A stretch of 15,851 nt of DNA from Thiopontia sp964416755 (GCA_964416755.1 CAYQFH010000063.1:1-15851), one strand, 5' to 3'. Positions 1 to 8,818 are shown, numbered from the stretch's first letter. Numbers and translations are program-made. Notes: generated from the sequence alone by a model not told the origin.

Positions 1-51
1 TTAGCCACACCTGATTCAGAGTCTGATGGAACTCGACAATAAGGCATGAGC

Positions 52-56
52 AAGGA
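52..56 (+). promoter_or_regulatory. Ribosome binding site that decides the start of the first gene
   Basis: AAGGA lies 10 bases before the ATG at 67. The upstream in-frame ATG at 46 has only an AAGG 1 base before it, which is too close to work. This favours 67 as the true start, removing seven residues from the longest reading frame. Confidence 0.5.
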
Positions 57-66
57 AAGCTTGAAG

Positions 67-492
67 ATGAAACACACATTGAACATCTATCCAGAAGATC
101 AGCTGGTTGTGATCCACTATTCGGGGGAAGTTACGCTTGCAGAGTTTGGAGAAATGGCCGGCAGAATGCTGTCACATCCCGACTACCAAATTCACTTCAG
201 AGGGGTCAGCGATTTCAGGCAAGCCCACACAAAGATGGATGAAAAAGAGTTTGAGCAGCTGGCCCAGTCTGCGATCGATGATAATGCAGCAACCGGAGAT
301 TGGTGCGTGATTGCTGCATCCCCTCTGGAAACTGCTTATTCCATGCTCTATGCAGACAAACTGGAGGAGCTACACGGTACGACTGTAGTGAGTACGATTG
401 AATCTGCATCAGACCATCTACAGGTCGACCTGTCGCAATACTTGCCCAAAGATCGCTCTTTTGTGACACGTAGCCCCCTCCAGAAACGTTAA
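67..492 (+). CDS. Small cytoplasmic protein of unknown function, possibly SpoIIAA/STAS-like
   Basis: A protein of 141 residues (148 if started at 46) with no signal peptide or membrane segment. The N-terminal half has a hydrophobic strand (LVVIHYSGEVT) followed by an amphipathic helix. Next come an FRGVSDFR segment, a helix rich in acidic residues (KMDEKEFEQLAQSAIDD), a buried strand (WCVIAAS) and another helix (AYSMLYADKLEEL). This alternation of strands and helices, and the opening strand-turn-helix, resemble small single-domain SpoIIAA/STAS-like proteins, but I cannot name a family with certainty. No catalytic motif is visible. The gene converges on nhaA with only 32 bases between the two stops, and no hairpin with a T-run is seen there. 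Its promoter would lie before the window. The reading frame is long for its position, with ordinary codon use, so it is very likely real; the function is not known. Confidence 0.75.
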   Translation: MKHTLNIYPEDQLVVIHYSGEVTLAEFGEMAGRMLSHPDYQIHFRGVSDFRQAHTKMDEKEFEQLAQSAIDDNAATGDWCVIAASPLETAYSMLYADKLEELHGTTVVSTIESASDHLQVDLSQYLPKDRSFVTRSPLQKR

Positions 493-524
493 CCTGGCAA
501 CTAAAGCCTGGGCCAAGCATAAAG

Positions 525-1727
525 TCATGACTCTTGTTGAACACTCTCCTGGTCTGCAGACTCAGCAGGCAGGGTTTTGTTCAGCACCATATAACCGGCA
601 ATCGCAGACAGTACCGAGCCCACAATAATTCCCAGACGTTCATCAAACAGGTTGACCCCAGTCTCCTCAAAAGAGAGTGAACCAATAAACAGACTCATGG
701 TAAAACCGATTCCGGTGATCAGCGCTGCCCCATAGAGCATTCCCCAGTTGATACCAGCTGGAAGTTTGGCCAACCCCAGTTTGATGCTGACCCAGCAGAA
801 CATAAAGACGCCCAACTGCTTGCCGACAAACAGCCCCATGGCGATACCCAGTGGTACCGGATGCATCAACTGCTCAATGCCTACACCACTCAGGGAGATA
901 CCCGAATTGGCAAAAGCAAAGATAGGTAGGATTGCGAAGGCAACAACCCCATGCAGGTCATGCTCCAGCTCTTTAAGCATGGATCGATCCGGAGCACGAT
1001 GGTTTCGTATCGGAATAAAGAAGGCCAATATGACTCCTGCCAGTGTCGCATGCACTCCGGATTTCAATACCGAAACCCACATGATGATACCTACAATGAT
1101 AAAGGGGGTCGTCTCGGCACAGTCACGGCGGCTCAACCAGAAAAGTATCGCTATACAGATTGCCGCAATGGTGAGTGATGTTGTCGAGATGTCTGCGGTA
1201 TAGAAAAGGGCAATGATGATAATTGCCCCCATGTCATCAAAGATTGCCAGACTGACCAGAAACACCTTGAGACTGGTAGGGACACGATTACCCAATAGAG
1301 AGAGAACCCCCAGCGCAAACGCAATATCCGTTGCAGTCGGTATTGCCCACCCCTGCATGGCCACATCATTTCCCGTATTGATGGTTGTATAGATAAATGC
1401 GGGTACGGCCATGCCACCAATGGCTGCCACTCCCGGCAAGACGATGCTGCTGATCTCCTGCAGCTCTCCTTCCAGAAGCTCTCGCTTCAGTTCAAGACCA
1501 ACCAGAAAGAAGAAGATCGCCATCAGTCCATCGTTGATCCAGAGTAGCAGTGGCTTGGCGATCTCAAATGATCCAATCCGTATCTCAACGGGCAGATCAA
1601 TCAACATGTCGTAGTAGACATGCAGTGGTGAGTTGGCAAAGATCATGGCCAGGATCGCTGCCCCCACCAAAATGATGCCACTGGCTGACTCCAGCCGGAG
1701 AAACTCCTTGAGGTTGCTCATTACCAT
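525..1727 (-). CDS. nhaA: Na+/H+ antiporter NhaA
   Basis: This inner-membrane antiporter exports Na+ (or Li+) in exchange for protons taken up, and serves pH and sodium homeostasis. The 400-residue product is close to the usual NhaA length (about 390). It has alternating hydrophobic helices throughout. The ion-binding residues are present: D134 in TATDIAFALG (E. coli D133) and the adjacent pair D164-D165 in IFDDMGAI (E. coli D163/D164). The membrane-embedded lysine K303 (VGKQLG) corresponds to E. coli K300. The histidine H226 in KSGVHATLAG corresponds to the E. coli residue linked to pH response. The C-terminal TGIGFTMSLFIGSL helix is also typical. The ATG at 1727 is preceded by GGAG with 6-base spacing; a second ATG two codons later is less well placed. 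It stands alone: the stop of the AddA-like gene lies 109 bases upstream, so it probably has its own promoter. I see nothing missing or truncated. Confidence 0.97.
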   Translation of the reverse strand: MVMSNLKEFLRLESASGIILVGAAILAMIFANSPLHVYYDMLIDLPVEIRIGSFEIAKPLLLWINDGLMAIFFFLVGLELKRELLEGELQEISSIVLPGVAAIGGMAVPAFIYTTINTGNDVAMQGWAIPTATDIAFALGVLSLLGNRVPTSLKVFLVSLAIFDDMGAIIIIALFYTADISTTSLTIAAICIAILFWLSRRDCAETTPFIIVGIIMWVSVLKSGVHATLAGVILAFFIPIRNHRAPDRSMLKELEHDLHGVVAFAILPIFAFANSGISLSGVGIEQLMHPVPLGIAMGLFVGKQLGVFMFCWVSIKLGLAKLPAGINWGMLYGAALITGIGFTMSLFIGSLSFEETGVNLFDERLGIIVGSVLSAIAGYMVLNKTLPAESADQESVQQES

Positions 1728-1754
1728 GATTTACTCCATCAACAATCTATCCCT

Positions 1755-1770
1755 GTATTCCCAAGAATAC
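1755..1770. repeat. Perfect inverted repeat in the nhaA leader
   Basis: GTATTC and GAATAC flank a 4-base loop, a perfect 6-bp dyad about 27 bases before the nhaA start codon. It could be an operator for a regulator (nhaA genes are often controlled by LysR-type NhaR in enterobacteria) or a weak mRNA hairpin. There is no T-run after it, so it is not a normal intrinsic terminator for the AddA-like gene upstream. The stem is short and may be chance. Confidence 0.3.
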
Positions 1771-1784
1771 TCCAAGGCACCATC

Positions 1785-1813
1785 TATAAATATACTTTTC
1801 TCATAATATCCAA
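1785..1813 (-). promoter_or_regulatory. Candidate promoter of nhaA (AT-rich region)
   Basis: On the minus strand TTGGAT (1808-1813) and TTTATA (1785-1790) are separated by 17 bases. Overlapping alternatives exist, such as TATTAT at 1803-1808 with TTGAGA at 1824-1829 and a short 15-base spacer. The stretch 1781-1810 is strikingly AT-rich compared with the genes on either side, which is the main support. No single pair of hexamers matches the sigma-70 consensus well, so the exact elements are uncertain. Confidence 0.3.
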
Positions 1814-1836
1814 GACAGATCCATCTCAAATCCTCA

Positions 1837-4800
1837 TCAGACGGCCTCTACCTCACGCATCACTTGATGCATCGGAAAATAGAGCACCAATTTTTGAGGA
1901 CGGTTCTCCATCTGTCGCAACACGGCTCCATAACGCTGCAACTGCGGCGTGTATCGTTCCACCTCACTGTCCAGGAACTGCTCCAGACCACCACCACTGT
2001 GACTACTACTCTTCCAGTCCACAATCCAGCGCACACCTTCCGCATCCACAAAGGTGCGATCAATGGTGACATGCACCAGCTCTCCATCCAGCAACGCACT
2101 CAACGACCACTCACTCTTTGCCTCCGCATGGTCGGCAAGAAAGAGACACCCCTGTGGATCATCCAGCACCTTCTGCAACGCCTCCAGCACTTGTCGTGCC
2201 GCCTGTAGACGTCTCTCCTCGGCAACCCCGAGCTGACGCAGCTGGCTCACCACCCGCTCTTCCAGTTGATCCAGGCGACTATCCATCCACTGCTCTACCC
2301 CCTGCTCCGCGATCCACTGCAACTGGGCATGCACCACTGTACCGATATGGATCGCACTGCTTGCTCCCCACTGATAGACACTCTGCGGTTGCGGCTTTGA
2401 AGAGAGTGGAACACTCGGTTGAGGAATGACCGGCAATTGCCACGGCTGCTGCAGTCGTAGCGCTGCTGGTTGAACAGGTGACTGCTCCTCCCCCCCGGTC
2501 TCCAGCAAGGTGTCTGCGTCACTCTGCTCAAGCAGCTGCTGATACTCAACCTCCAGAGCAGGCCAGAGCTGTTCCAGCAATGATCGTGCAGCCGGTTTCC
2601 CCAACCCCCCTTTAGTGGTCACCCTCCCCGCACCCAGCAGATGCACCCGACGTTCTGCACGCGTTACTGCCACATAGAGCAGTCGGGAGAGTTCGTTCCA
2701 CTCCCGCTCCTGCTCGATCTGACGAACATAACGCCCCAAACGATCCTCCTCTGCGCGCTGGCTGGAGGCACGTACCGGTGAGAGCAGCAGCTGCATGGTC
2801 TCAGTACCGATCTGCATCTGCTGCGGCACCTCCAACCAGTGCAGCAGGCGAGATTCAGAGACACGCGGCTTTCGCCCCAGTCCGGGAAGAATCACCGTAT
2901 CAAACTGCAACCCTTTGGACTTGTGAATCGTCATCACCTCCACTCTGGGTTCCTGCTCCGCATCCGCTTCGGAGCGGAGATTTTTCTGCAACAGCCGCTG
3001 CTGCAACCGCGACAGATCGACCAGCTCTCCCCCCTGCTCCATCTCCGAGAAGAGCTCAAAATAGGCACGTTCCTCACGTATCGACTGTCCGGCTTCACCC
3101 AGTTGGCGGTGGAGTGCCGCCGCCCCCAGCAGCAGCCACCCCTGCTCGATCCAGCGCACCAGCGACTGTTCTCCCCGCGCCTGGAAAATCTGTTCCAGCA
3201 CTATTTTCAGCGCAATCAGACGTCTCTTCCCCGCATCAGAGATCCGCTCCAGCACAGCATCTTCACCAAGCAGTGACCAGATGGTGCGCTCTGGAAACCC
3301 ATCTACCAACCCCAGCAGATCTTGCAGCGACAACCCACACCATGGACCACGCAGCAGCGCCAGCCATGCCTCCCGATCTCCCTGATGCAACAGCGCCCTG
3401 GTTAACGTTAACAGATCCCGTATCAACGGACGATCTCCGAGTGACTCGATCTCCACCGCACGGTAGGCAATACCTGAGCGATAGAGCTGTTCGGTGATCT
3501 GTTGAAGATGGGGGCGTGAACGCACCAGAATCGCCACCTGCCCCGTCTCACCACACTCCTCCAGTGTCTGCCGGATCAGCGTACACACTTGATGCGCCTC
3601 CGCCTCGCGATCATCCTCCAACTGCGGATGCAGGGTGACCGCTTCTCCGGTCGTTGCAAGACGGGTTGAGATTGAGGCGGCATAGGAGACCGCTCCACTG
3701 AAGCGGTTGGCCTGGCGGGGAAACAGCGGATCAAAGGTGCGGTTGACCCAGTCAACCACACCCGACTCGGAACGGAAGTTGGCACTCAGTTGACGGTACT
3801 CCAGCCGCAGCGCCCCCACCCCCTCCTCAATCGCTTTGATAAAGAGTCCCACCTCCGCATGACGAAAACGGTAGATGGACTGCATCGGATCTCCCACCAG
3901 AAAGAGAGTTCTGGATCGATCCTGTTCCCACTCGGCAGTCAGTCGGCTGAGCAGATCAAACTGTCCATGGGAGGTATCCTGAAACTCATCCACCAGCAGA
4001 TGGTGGATCTGATAATCAAGCCGCAGCCCCAGGGCAGTGGGCGACTCATCACTCCCCAGTGCATGGAGCGCACGCTGTGCAATCTCGGTATGGTCGACCA
4101 CCCCCTGAGACTCAAACTCCAGCATCAGATTGGCCTGCGCCAGCAACAATACCCGAAACAGCGCCTCAATCAATTCCCACTGCCCCTCTTCATAGGTAAC
4201 CGGAGGGAGCAGCATCAACTTCTGCACCCATACCGCAGCACTACTCTCCGAGATCTGTCGGGACAACTGAAGCAGCGCCTCCTTGTCGGCCTTGCCCTCC
4301 TCCGTCGGAGGCAGGCCGTGATTCCTGTTCCAGCTGCGTGGTGTCAGGCGAAATCCACCATCACTCTTCAACAGCATTGAGGCGATCCCCTGCCATAGTG
4401 GCAGTGCCTCCGCCTCTGCAGATGGCAAACTCTCCATCCCGACACAGTGAACCACTTCAAACGGCTTGTCACTCTGCACCACTATCGCTGCTGCTCTGGA
4501 GATCACCCCTGTCAGGGTGGTCACGGCAGTATCCCCCAGCTCACGCTGCAGCAATTCACTCAACTGCTGCAACGTCGATTCCACTGCAGTGCACAATGTC
4601 AGCTGCAGTGCCTCACGATTGAGCTGACCAGAGATGATATGTGGCAGCCACTGGTCGCGCTGTCCCAGCATCTCGGTCACCATGCGTTCGACCCGTACCG
4701 CATCATTGTCCAGCCAGCGCAGCAACACCGCAATCGGTTCACCCAGTGCCTCATCCTCCACCATCTGCAGAGTAGCCCGGGCCGCCCCCCGATAGAGCTC

Positions 4801-5259
4801 CTCGGCATCATCCGTCACAGCCGGCATACCACCAAAACCGGAAAGCAGAGGCATCTGTCGTACCAACCTTGCATTGAAGCTATCCATGGTACGAATTTCG
4901 AGACGATTGGGATGTTGAATCAGATTCCACCCCTGTTGCCGGTCATGCTCCAGTACCGCACGAGCCAGCCTCCAGTTCTGCGCCAGATGGGGCTGCTCAG
5001 GACATGGATCCAAATCCGCCTTGCGCAGCGATTCCAGCAGCCGAGCTCTCATCTCACCTGCCGCCTTGCGGGTAAAGGTGATTGCCAGAATATTTTCCGG
5101 ATGTTCAACCCGGGTGAGCAGCCGCAGAATGCGCTGGGTCAACAGCTCGGTCTTTCCGGAACCAGCCGGGGCCTGGACAATAAAGGAGCACTCAGGATCC
5201 AACACCTCCTGCCGTACCTCCTGGTCCTGCTCCATCAGCCGCTCTTGATCCTCTATCAT
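1837..5259 (-). CDS. AddA/RecB-like UvrD-family helicase-nuclease
   Basis: Predicted ATP-driven 3'-5' helicase with a C-terminal nuclease, the motor half of an AddAB-type enzyme that resects double-strand DNA ends for RecA-dependent repair. From the ATG at 5259 it has 1140 residues. All superfamily 1A motifs are visible: Walker A APAGSGKT (30-37), motif Ia TFTRKAAGEM (61-70), Walker B/II DEFQDT (424-429), III VGDPMQSIYRFR (455-466), IV NFRS (494-497), V TIHKSKGLQF (777-786) and VI YVAVTRAER (862-870). The C-terminal PD-(D/E)XK nuclease looks intact: GTVVH (H977), D1067, VDWK (1080-1083) and QLQRY (1106-1110). The reading frame is open up to 5409, but that part overlaps the upstream gene by 148 bases and reads as junk. 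The ATG at 5259 has GGAG 8 bases before it and lies 2 bases after the upstream stop, implying translational coupling. UvrD, Rep and PcrA are excluded by the size and the nuclease domain. Whether it should be called AddA or RecB is a matter of naming; the AddB-like partner favours AddA-like. Confidence 0.93.
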   Translation of the reverse strand: MIEDQERLMEQDQEVRQEVLDPECSFIVQAPAGSGKTELLTQRILRLLTRVEHPENILAITFTRKAAGEMRARLLESLRKADLDPCPEQPHLAQNWRLARAVLEHDRQQGWNLIQHPNRLEIRTMDSFNARLVRQMPLLSGFGGMPAVTDDAEELYRGAARATLQMVEDEALGEPIAVLLRWLDNDAVRVERMVTEMLGQRDQWLPHIISGQLNREALQLTLCTAVESTLQQLSELLQRELGDTAVTTLTGVISRAAAIVVQSDKPFEVVHCVGMESLPSAEAEALPLWQGIASMLLKSDGGFRLTPRSWNRNHGLPPTEEGKADKEALLQLSRQISESSAAVWVQKLMLLPPVTYEEGQWELIEALFRVLLLAQANLMLEFESQGVVDHTEIAQRALHALGSDESPTALGLRLDYQIHHLLVDEFQDTSHGQFDLLSRLTAEWEQDRSRTLFLVGDPMQSIYRFRHAEVGLFIKAIEEGVGALRLEYRQLSANFRSESGVVDWVNRTFDPLFPRQANRFSGAVSYAASISTRLATTGEAVTLHPQLEDDREAEAHQVCTLIRQTLEECGETGQVAILVRSRPHLQQITEQLYRSGIAYRAVEIESLGDRPLIRDLLTLTRALLHQGDREAWLALLRGPWCGLSLQDLLGLVDGFPERTIWSLLGEDAVLERISDAGKRRLIALKIVLEQIFQARGEQSLVRWIEQGWLLLGAAALHRQLGEAGQSIREERAYFELFSEMEQGGELVDLSRLQQRLLQKNLRSEADAEQEPRVEVMTIHKSKGLQFDTVILPGLGRKPRVSESRLLHWLEVPQQMQIGTETMQLLLSPVRASSQRAEEDRLGRYVRQIEQEREWNELSRLLYVAVTRAERRVHLLGAGRVTTKGGLGKPAARSLLEQLWPALEVEYQQLLEQSDADTLLETGGEEQSPVQPAALRLQQPWQLPVIPQPSVPLSSKPQPQSVYQWGASSAIHIGTVVHAQLQWIAEQGVEQWMDSRLDQLEERVVSQLRQLGVAEERRLQAARQVLEALQKVLDDPQGCLFLADHAEAKSEWSLSALLDGELVHVTIDRTFVDAEGVRWIVDWKSSSHSGGGLEQFLDSEVERYTPQLQRYGAVLRQMENRPQKLVLYFPMHQVMREVEAV

Positions 5260-5261
5260 CC

Positions 5262-7883
5262 CTACAACTCCACCCGACAGAGTGGCTGCAGACCACAATA
5301 GAGACAGCTGTTTGCCCCCTGCAACGGATCTACCGTAGCCACTCCGGAACGAAACTCCACTGCCAACCGCTCTACCGCATCGTGCCACTGCTGCAGCTGC
5401 TCCTCCCACTCCTGCGAACAGATCACTGAAGGGCTACGCCCGCTACCGGAAGCTCCTGCCATCACCGACTCATCCATCTGTTCTCCACGATAGAGCACCT
5501 CATCCGCACGGATCTGGCTATAGAGCACTGCAGCAACTCCATCCAGCAGAATGGCGTAGAGTGGCAGCTGCGGTGCAGCAGGTCGCTCCCCCTGCCAATC
5601 AGCACGGTTTACCTTGCCGCTCTTGTAATCAATCAGTGCTCGTCTTCCGTCAGGTAGACGATCCACCCGGTCCATCTTGATCGACAGCTTCAGCCCTCCC
5701 AACTCGATATCGTGTTGCCGCTCCATCTCCTCAACCACAAACGGTGTCTCACGCTGACGATCCTGCTCCAGGGCTCGCAGTGTCAATGCAGACAGCCGCT
5801 GCCACTCATTCTCTGCAAAACGGGAACCAAACCGATCCTGCAGTTTGTCACCCAAGCGTGCGACCATGCCTGCTGCAATCTTCTCTACCATCTTGCGCAG
5901 TTGCGACTCATCCATCTGCTGCAGCTGTTCAACACGCTGCCCCAACTCGCGCCAACAGTGCTCCAGCAGTTCATGCAACAGTGTGCCCCGTTCCCGGGCA
6001 TCCAGTCCAGACTGCGCACTCTCCATTGGTGCCGCCTGCAGACGGTGACGCACATAGGCCCGGAACGGGCACTGTGACTGGTTCGCCAGCACGGTACTTC
6101 CTCCACGAACCACACTCCCGTATTCCAGTTCAACCGGCCGATCCTCTATCTGCTCCAGTGCCAGAGGGGATTGTTGCTCCCACCAAAGCAGTTCATCTTT
6201 TGCACCGTACTGTTGCACAGGAGCCTGCCCCAGCAGAGGCGTCAAACTGCGAACCGTCTCTCCACCGCGCTCTTCACTCTCACTACAGCTAAAGTGAACT
6301 TGATCTGCTGCCCCTTTGTACAGTGAGAACACCTCTTTTGCCAGCTGCTGCGCACCGGCATGGTCTACCCCCGGAACACGTTCCCTCTGCCACTGCTGCG
6401 GCAGAAAAGGGGTAAGCGGTTGCTGTCGGGGCCAGACAGCATCATCACAAGAGAGCATCCAGAGCGCATCAAACTGTACACCATGCGCCTCCTCCGGGGT
6501 CATGATCTCAATTGCACGCGCAGTGCGCCCTGTCTCCAGTTCAGCTCCACTCAACACCTGTCTTAATCCATTGAGCGCCTCCTGCGCCTTGAGCAACCCC
6601 AGCAAATCACTCAAGGCGGTAAAACGGTCTACCGCTTCACGCCAACCATTGTAGGCATTGAATGCAACGATGCTCTGCTCACCATTCTCGGCCCACTCAA
6701 AGAATGCGAGTGCACGGGTAAAGGCTTCACTCCACTGTAACGGTGAGCGCACATGCTCCAGCTCAAGACCCACAAGTGCCTGTAGTGCCCCCTGAAAACG
6801 AGGGGCTGGAGAGTGTTCATTCACGGTGCTGTCTTCAAACAGTCTCAACAGCTGTTGCAGTGAGACCTCCTGCAGCCCCATCGCCCGTAGCTGGAGATCC
6901 ATTCGGGATCGTTCCTCCATCTCTGCACCCAGCAACAACCAGGGAGAACGCAGTAGCGAGGACAACTCCAGCAGTGGCAGTTTCTGCTGTTTCAATTTCA
7001 ACAGTTGCAGTGCATGGTGAATACGTGGATCCTCCAGCAGAGACCTTCCCTGAGAGAAGCGATAGGGCAGCTGCTCCTCGACCACCACCTCTACATCACT
7101 CTGTGGCAACAGCTGACGTCTGAAACAGCGATCAATCTCTTCCCGTCTGGTTTTCAACTCCGGTACCACAATACCGATACAAGCATCGGGTTGTGTCTGT
7201 AACCGCTCTCCAACAGCGGTAACAATCCACTGCAGCTCAGCCTCCGGATCTGAAGCCACAAGTGCAACGGGGTCTGAGGCCAGCGGAGGGATTTGATGGA
7301 CTGAACTCTGTCCCCCTTGATCTTCAATCGTCTCAACCACACGCTGCTCGACACGACTCCAACGGCTGTAGCAGTAGAGGTTGAACCGTCCAGGAGACTC
7401 TACAACCCTATCCAGCAGCAGCTGTCTGAAGTAATCTGCGAGCCGCGCCCCCTCCAGCCACTGTTCCAGTTCACAGCACTCTGTGAACTGTTGCTGCCAC
7501 AATGCGAACAGCTCAATCTCCTCCAGATGGGTGTCCGACAACAGCGTGGAAAACTGTTCACTCTCCTCTCTCCAGTTATGGAACAGGTGGTTGGCACGCA
7601 TTGCGTGCTCTACCAGGTCCCCTGCTTTCAGCAGACGCTGTGAATCGAGCAGATGGGTGGGTAGCGTCTGTTGCCAGACAACTCTCTCCTGATCCGGAGA
7701 GAGCAGCAACGGCAGCTTGACTCCACTCTGCTGCAACACGCCCCACTGCTGTCGCATCCACGCCTGTAGCGAGAGGATAGGGGGACTCTCCCATGCAGTT
7801 CGTCCCGCTGCAATCTGTTCTGCAGCCCAGCGATCCCGCAAAAAGCGGGCCTGAGTGGCAGTTGCAGTGAGGGTAAGCTCCAC
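5262..7883 (-). CDS. AddB-like PD-(D/E)XK nuclease with iron-sulfur cysteines
   Basis: Predicted second subunit of the AddAB-like end-processing enzyme, about 873 residues. The C-terminal nuclease has GTLLH (H637), D738 in KMDRVDR, IDYKSGK (D752, K754) and QLPLY (772-776). Four cysteines fit the AddB 4Fe-4S staple: C605 before the nuclease, and C860, C863, C869 as CX2CX5C at the very end. The N-terminal part resembles an inactivated helicase. It has no Walker A lysine, although helicase-like pieces remain (AHGVQFDALWML near 466-477), so its role there is probably structural or recognition. It matches the proteobacterial 'probable DNA repair protein' group related to AddB. No ATG fits: conserved-looking sequence begins ELTLTATATQARFLRDRW, just after a GTG (7883) and a TTG (7889). 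The only good Shine-Dalgarno core (AGGAG, 7906-7910) lies unusually far away, so the start is uncertain by a few codons. The frame up to 8033 is a shadow of the hydrolase gene. The stop is 2 bases before the helicase start. Confidence 0.88.
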   Translation of the reverse strand: MELTLTATATQARFLRDRWAAEQIAAGRTAWESPPILSLQAWMRQQWGVLQQSGVKLPLLLSPDQERVVWQQTLPTHLLDSQRLLKAGDLVEHAMRANHLFHNWREESEQFSTLLSDTHLEEIELFALWQQQFTECCELEQWLEGARLADYFRQLLLDRVVESPGRFNLYCYSRWSRVEQRVVETIEDQGGQSSVHQIPPLASDPVALVASDPEAELQWIVTAVGERLQTQPDACIGIVVPELKTRREEIDRCFRRQLLPQSDVEVVVEEQLPYRFSQGRSLLEDPRIHHALQLLKLKQQKLPLLELSSLLRSPWLLLGAEMEERSRMDLQLRAMGLQEVSLQQLLRLFEDSTVNEHSPAPRFQGALQALVGLELEHVRSPLQWSEAFTRALAFFEWAENGEQSIVAFNAYNGWREAVDRFTALSDLLGLLKAQEALNGLRQVLSGAELETGRTARAIEIMTPEEAHGVQFDALWMLSCDDAVWPRQQPLTPFLPQQWQRERVPGVDHAGAQQLAKEVFSLYKGAADQVHFSCSESEERGGETVRSLTPLLGQAPVQQYGAKDELLWWEQQSPLALEQIEDRPVELEYGSVVRGGSTVLANQSQCPFRAYVRHRLQAAPMESAQSGLDARERGTLLHELLEHCWRELGQRVEQLQQMDESQLRKMVEKIAAGMVARLGDKLQDRFGSRFAENEWQRLSALTLRALEQDRQRETPFVVEEMERQHDIELGGLKLSIKMDRVDRLPDGRRALIDYKSGKVNRADWQGERPAAPQLPLYAILLDGVAAVLYSQIRADEVLYRGEQMDESVMAGASGSGRSPSVICSQEWEEQLQQWHDAVERLAVEFRSGVATVDPLQGANSCLYCGLQPLCRVEL

Positions 7884-7902
7884 AACCAACGAAAAACCGT
7901 GA

Positions 7903-8817
7903 CTACTCCTGCACCCACTCCACGACCAGGTCCACCACTTCCTCCAGGTAGAGGTCGCGGAAGAAGTGTCCTGCACCCTCCACCATCTCATAGCGATGCT
8001 GTGCCCCTGCAGTCTCGGCAACCTCGTCCGCAATACGTCCTACTACATTGTCTTCCGATCCTTCGACCACCATCACTGGCTTTGCAATTTTCGACATCAG
8101 ATTGGGGGTGTGGCGGCGATCATCCGGACGGTAGTAAGAGACCACTGCACGGGCTGTCGCGCTGGCATCGGCACAGTAGATAAAACCGATCTTCTCGATC
8201 ATCTGCTCCCCCTTGCCTGCATCCACCAACGTTGTGGCCTGCCGGTAGAGTGGATCCAGTGGTTGACCGTAGCGCTTCTGGTACCCCTTCTGATCCTTCT
8301 CAACACTCCAGGTTGCCGGAGCCACCAGCACCCCCTTACGCAGTGACGGACGATCCTGCTCCGCCATCAGCCAGGCCACCTGATTGCCACCACGGGAGTG
8401 TCCCAGGACATCAATCTGTTCAGCCCCCTTGCTCTCCAGCCAACTGATCCAGGTCACCATCTCATCTACCGCATCGGTGTGTTGGTGGTTGTGAGGCACT
8501 GTGCAGTCATACATCATCCCCTTGCGGTCATCCACCCCCAGACTGAGGTTGATTGCCAATGAACTGATCTCGTTTTCCGCCAGTAGCTCCTGCATCGATG
8601 CGATGATCTCCATCCTGTTATGGGCGAGTGTGCCGTGAGTCAACAGCAACACACCATCATTGACCTGCTTCCCTTCTGCCAGCACCAGCTCTCCATTCAA
8701 CATCAATCCCTGATGGGGGATTTTCACCTCATCCGCCGCAGCCGTTTGCATGAACAGCATTCCCAGTGCCATCGCACCAGAGACAATTCCCCTACTGAAA
8801 ACAGAACTTTGAAACAT
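7903..8817 (-). CDS. Exported alpha/beta hydrolase (serine hydrolase)
   Basis: A 304-residue predicted periplasmic hydrolase of the alpha/beta fold; the substrate is unknown (ester, thioester or amide). The N-terminus is a signal peptide: hydrophobic core IVSGAMALGMLFM, then AAA at 26-28 before DE, which suggests cleavage after residue 28. The catalytic triad is visible: nucleophile S141 in GHSRGG (139-144), probable acid D256 in EGSEDNVVG, and H284 in GAGHFF. The HGTLAHNR stretch at 61-68 should contribute the oxyanion hole. The ATG at 8817 has AAGGAG with 7-base spacing; the open frame up to 8937 would destroy the signal peptide and overlap the divergent gene. It is first in a probable operon with the AddB-like (start 13-19 bases away) and AddA-like genes, which gives no clear functional link. 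Across the divergent promoter is another exported protein with an alpha/beta-hydrolase-like domain, so the two may share a periplasmic role. Confidence 0.88.
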   Translation of the reverse strand: MFQSSVFSRGIVSGAMALGMLFMQTAAADEVKIPHQGLMLNGELVLAEGKQVNDGVLLLTHGTLAHNRMEIIASMQELLAENEISSLAINLSLGVDDRKGMMYDCTVPHNHQHTDAVDEMVTWISWLESKGAEQIDVLGHSRGGNQVAWLMAEQDRPSLRKGVLVAPATWSVEKDQKGYQKRYGQPLDPLYRQATTLVDAGKGEQMIEKIGFIYCADASATARAVVSYYRPDDRRHTPNLMSKIAKPVMVVEGSEDNVVGRIADEVAETAGAQHRYEMVEGAGHFFRDLYLEEVVDLVVEWVQE

Positions 8818-8818
8818 T

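Noticed and set aside
2778..3497. Plus-strand open frame of 239 codons opposite the helicase gene
   Set aside because: Pro/Ala/Ser-rich composition from the antisense of a GC-rich gene; no motif, and fully covered by the real minus-strand gene.
4447..5301. Plus-strand open frame of 284 codons opposite the helicase gene
   Set aside because: It lies antisense to strongly conserved helicase motifs and contains long runs of Gln, His and Leu typical of a reversed coding frame. No ribosome site or known domain is seen.
5260..5409. N-terminal extension of the AddA-like frame
   Set aside because: It overlaps the AddB-like coding sequence, reads as low-complexity Gly/Ala/Ser, and has a worse start than the ATG at 5259.
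7884..8033. N-terminal extension of the AddB-like frame
   Set aside because: It overlaps the hydrolase gene in another frame and is Trp/Arg/Ser-rich without similarity to the family.
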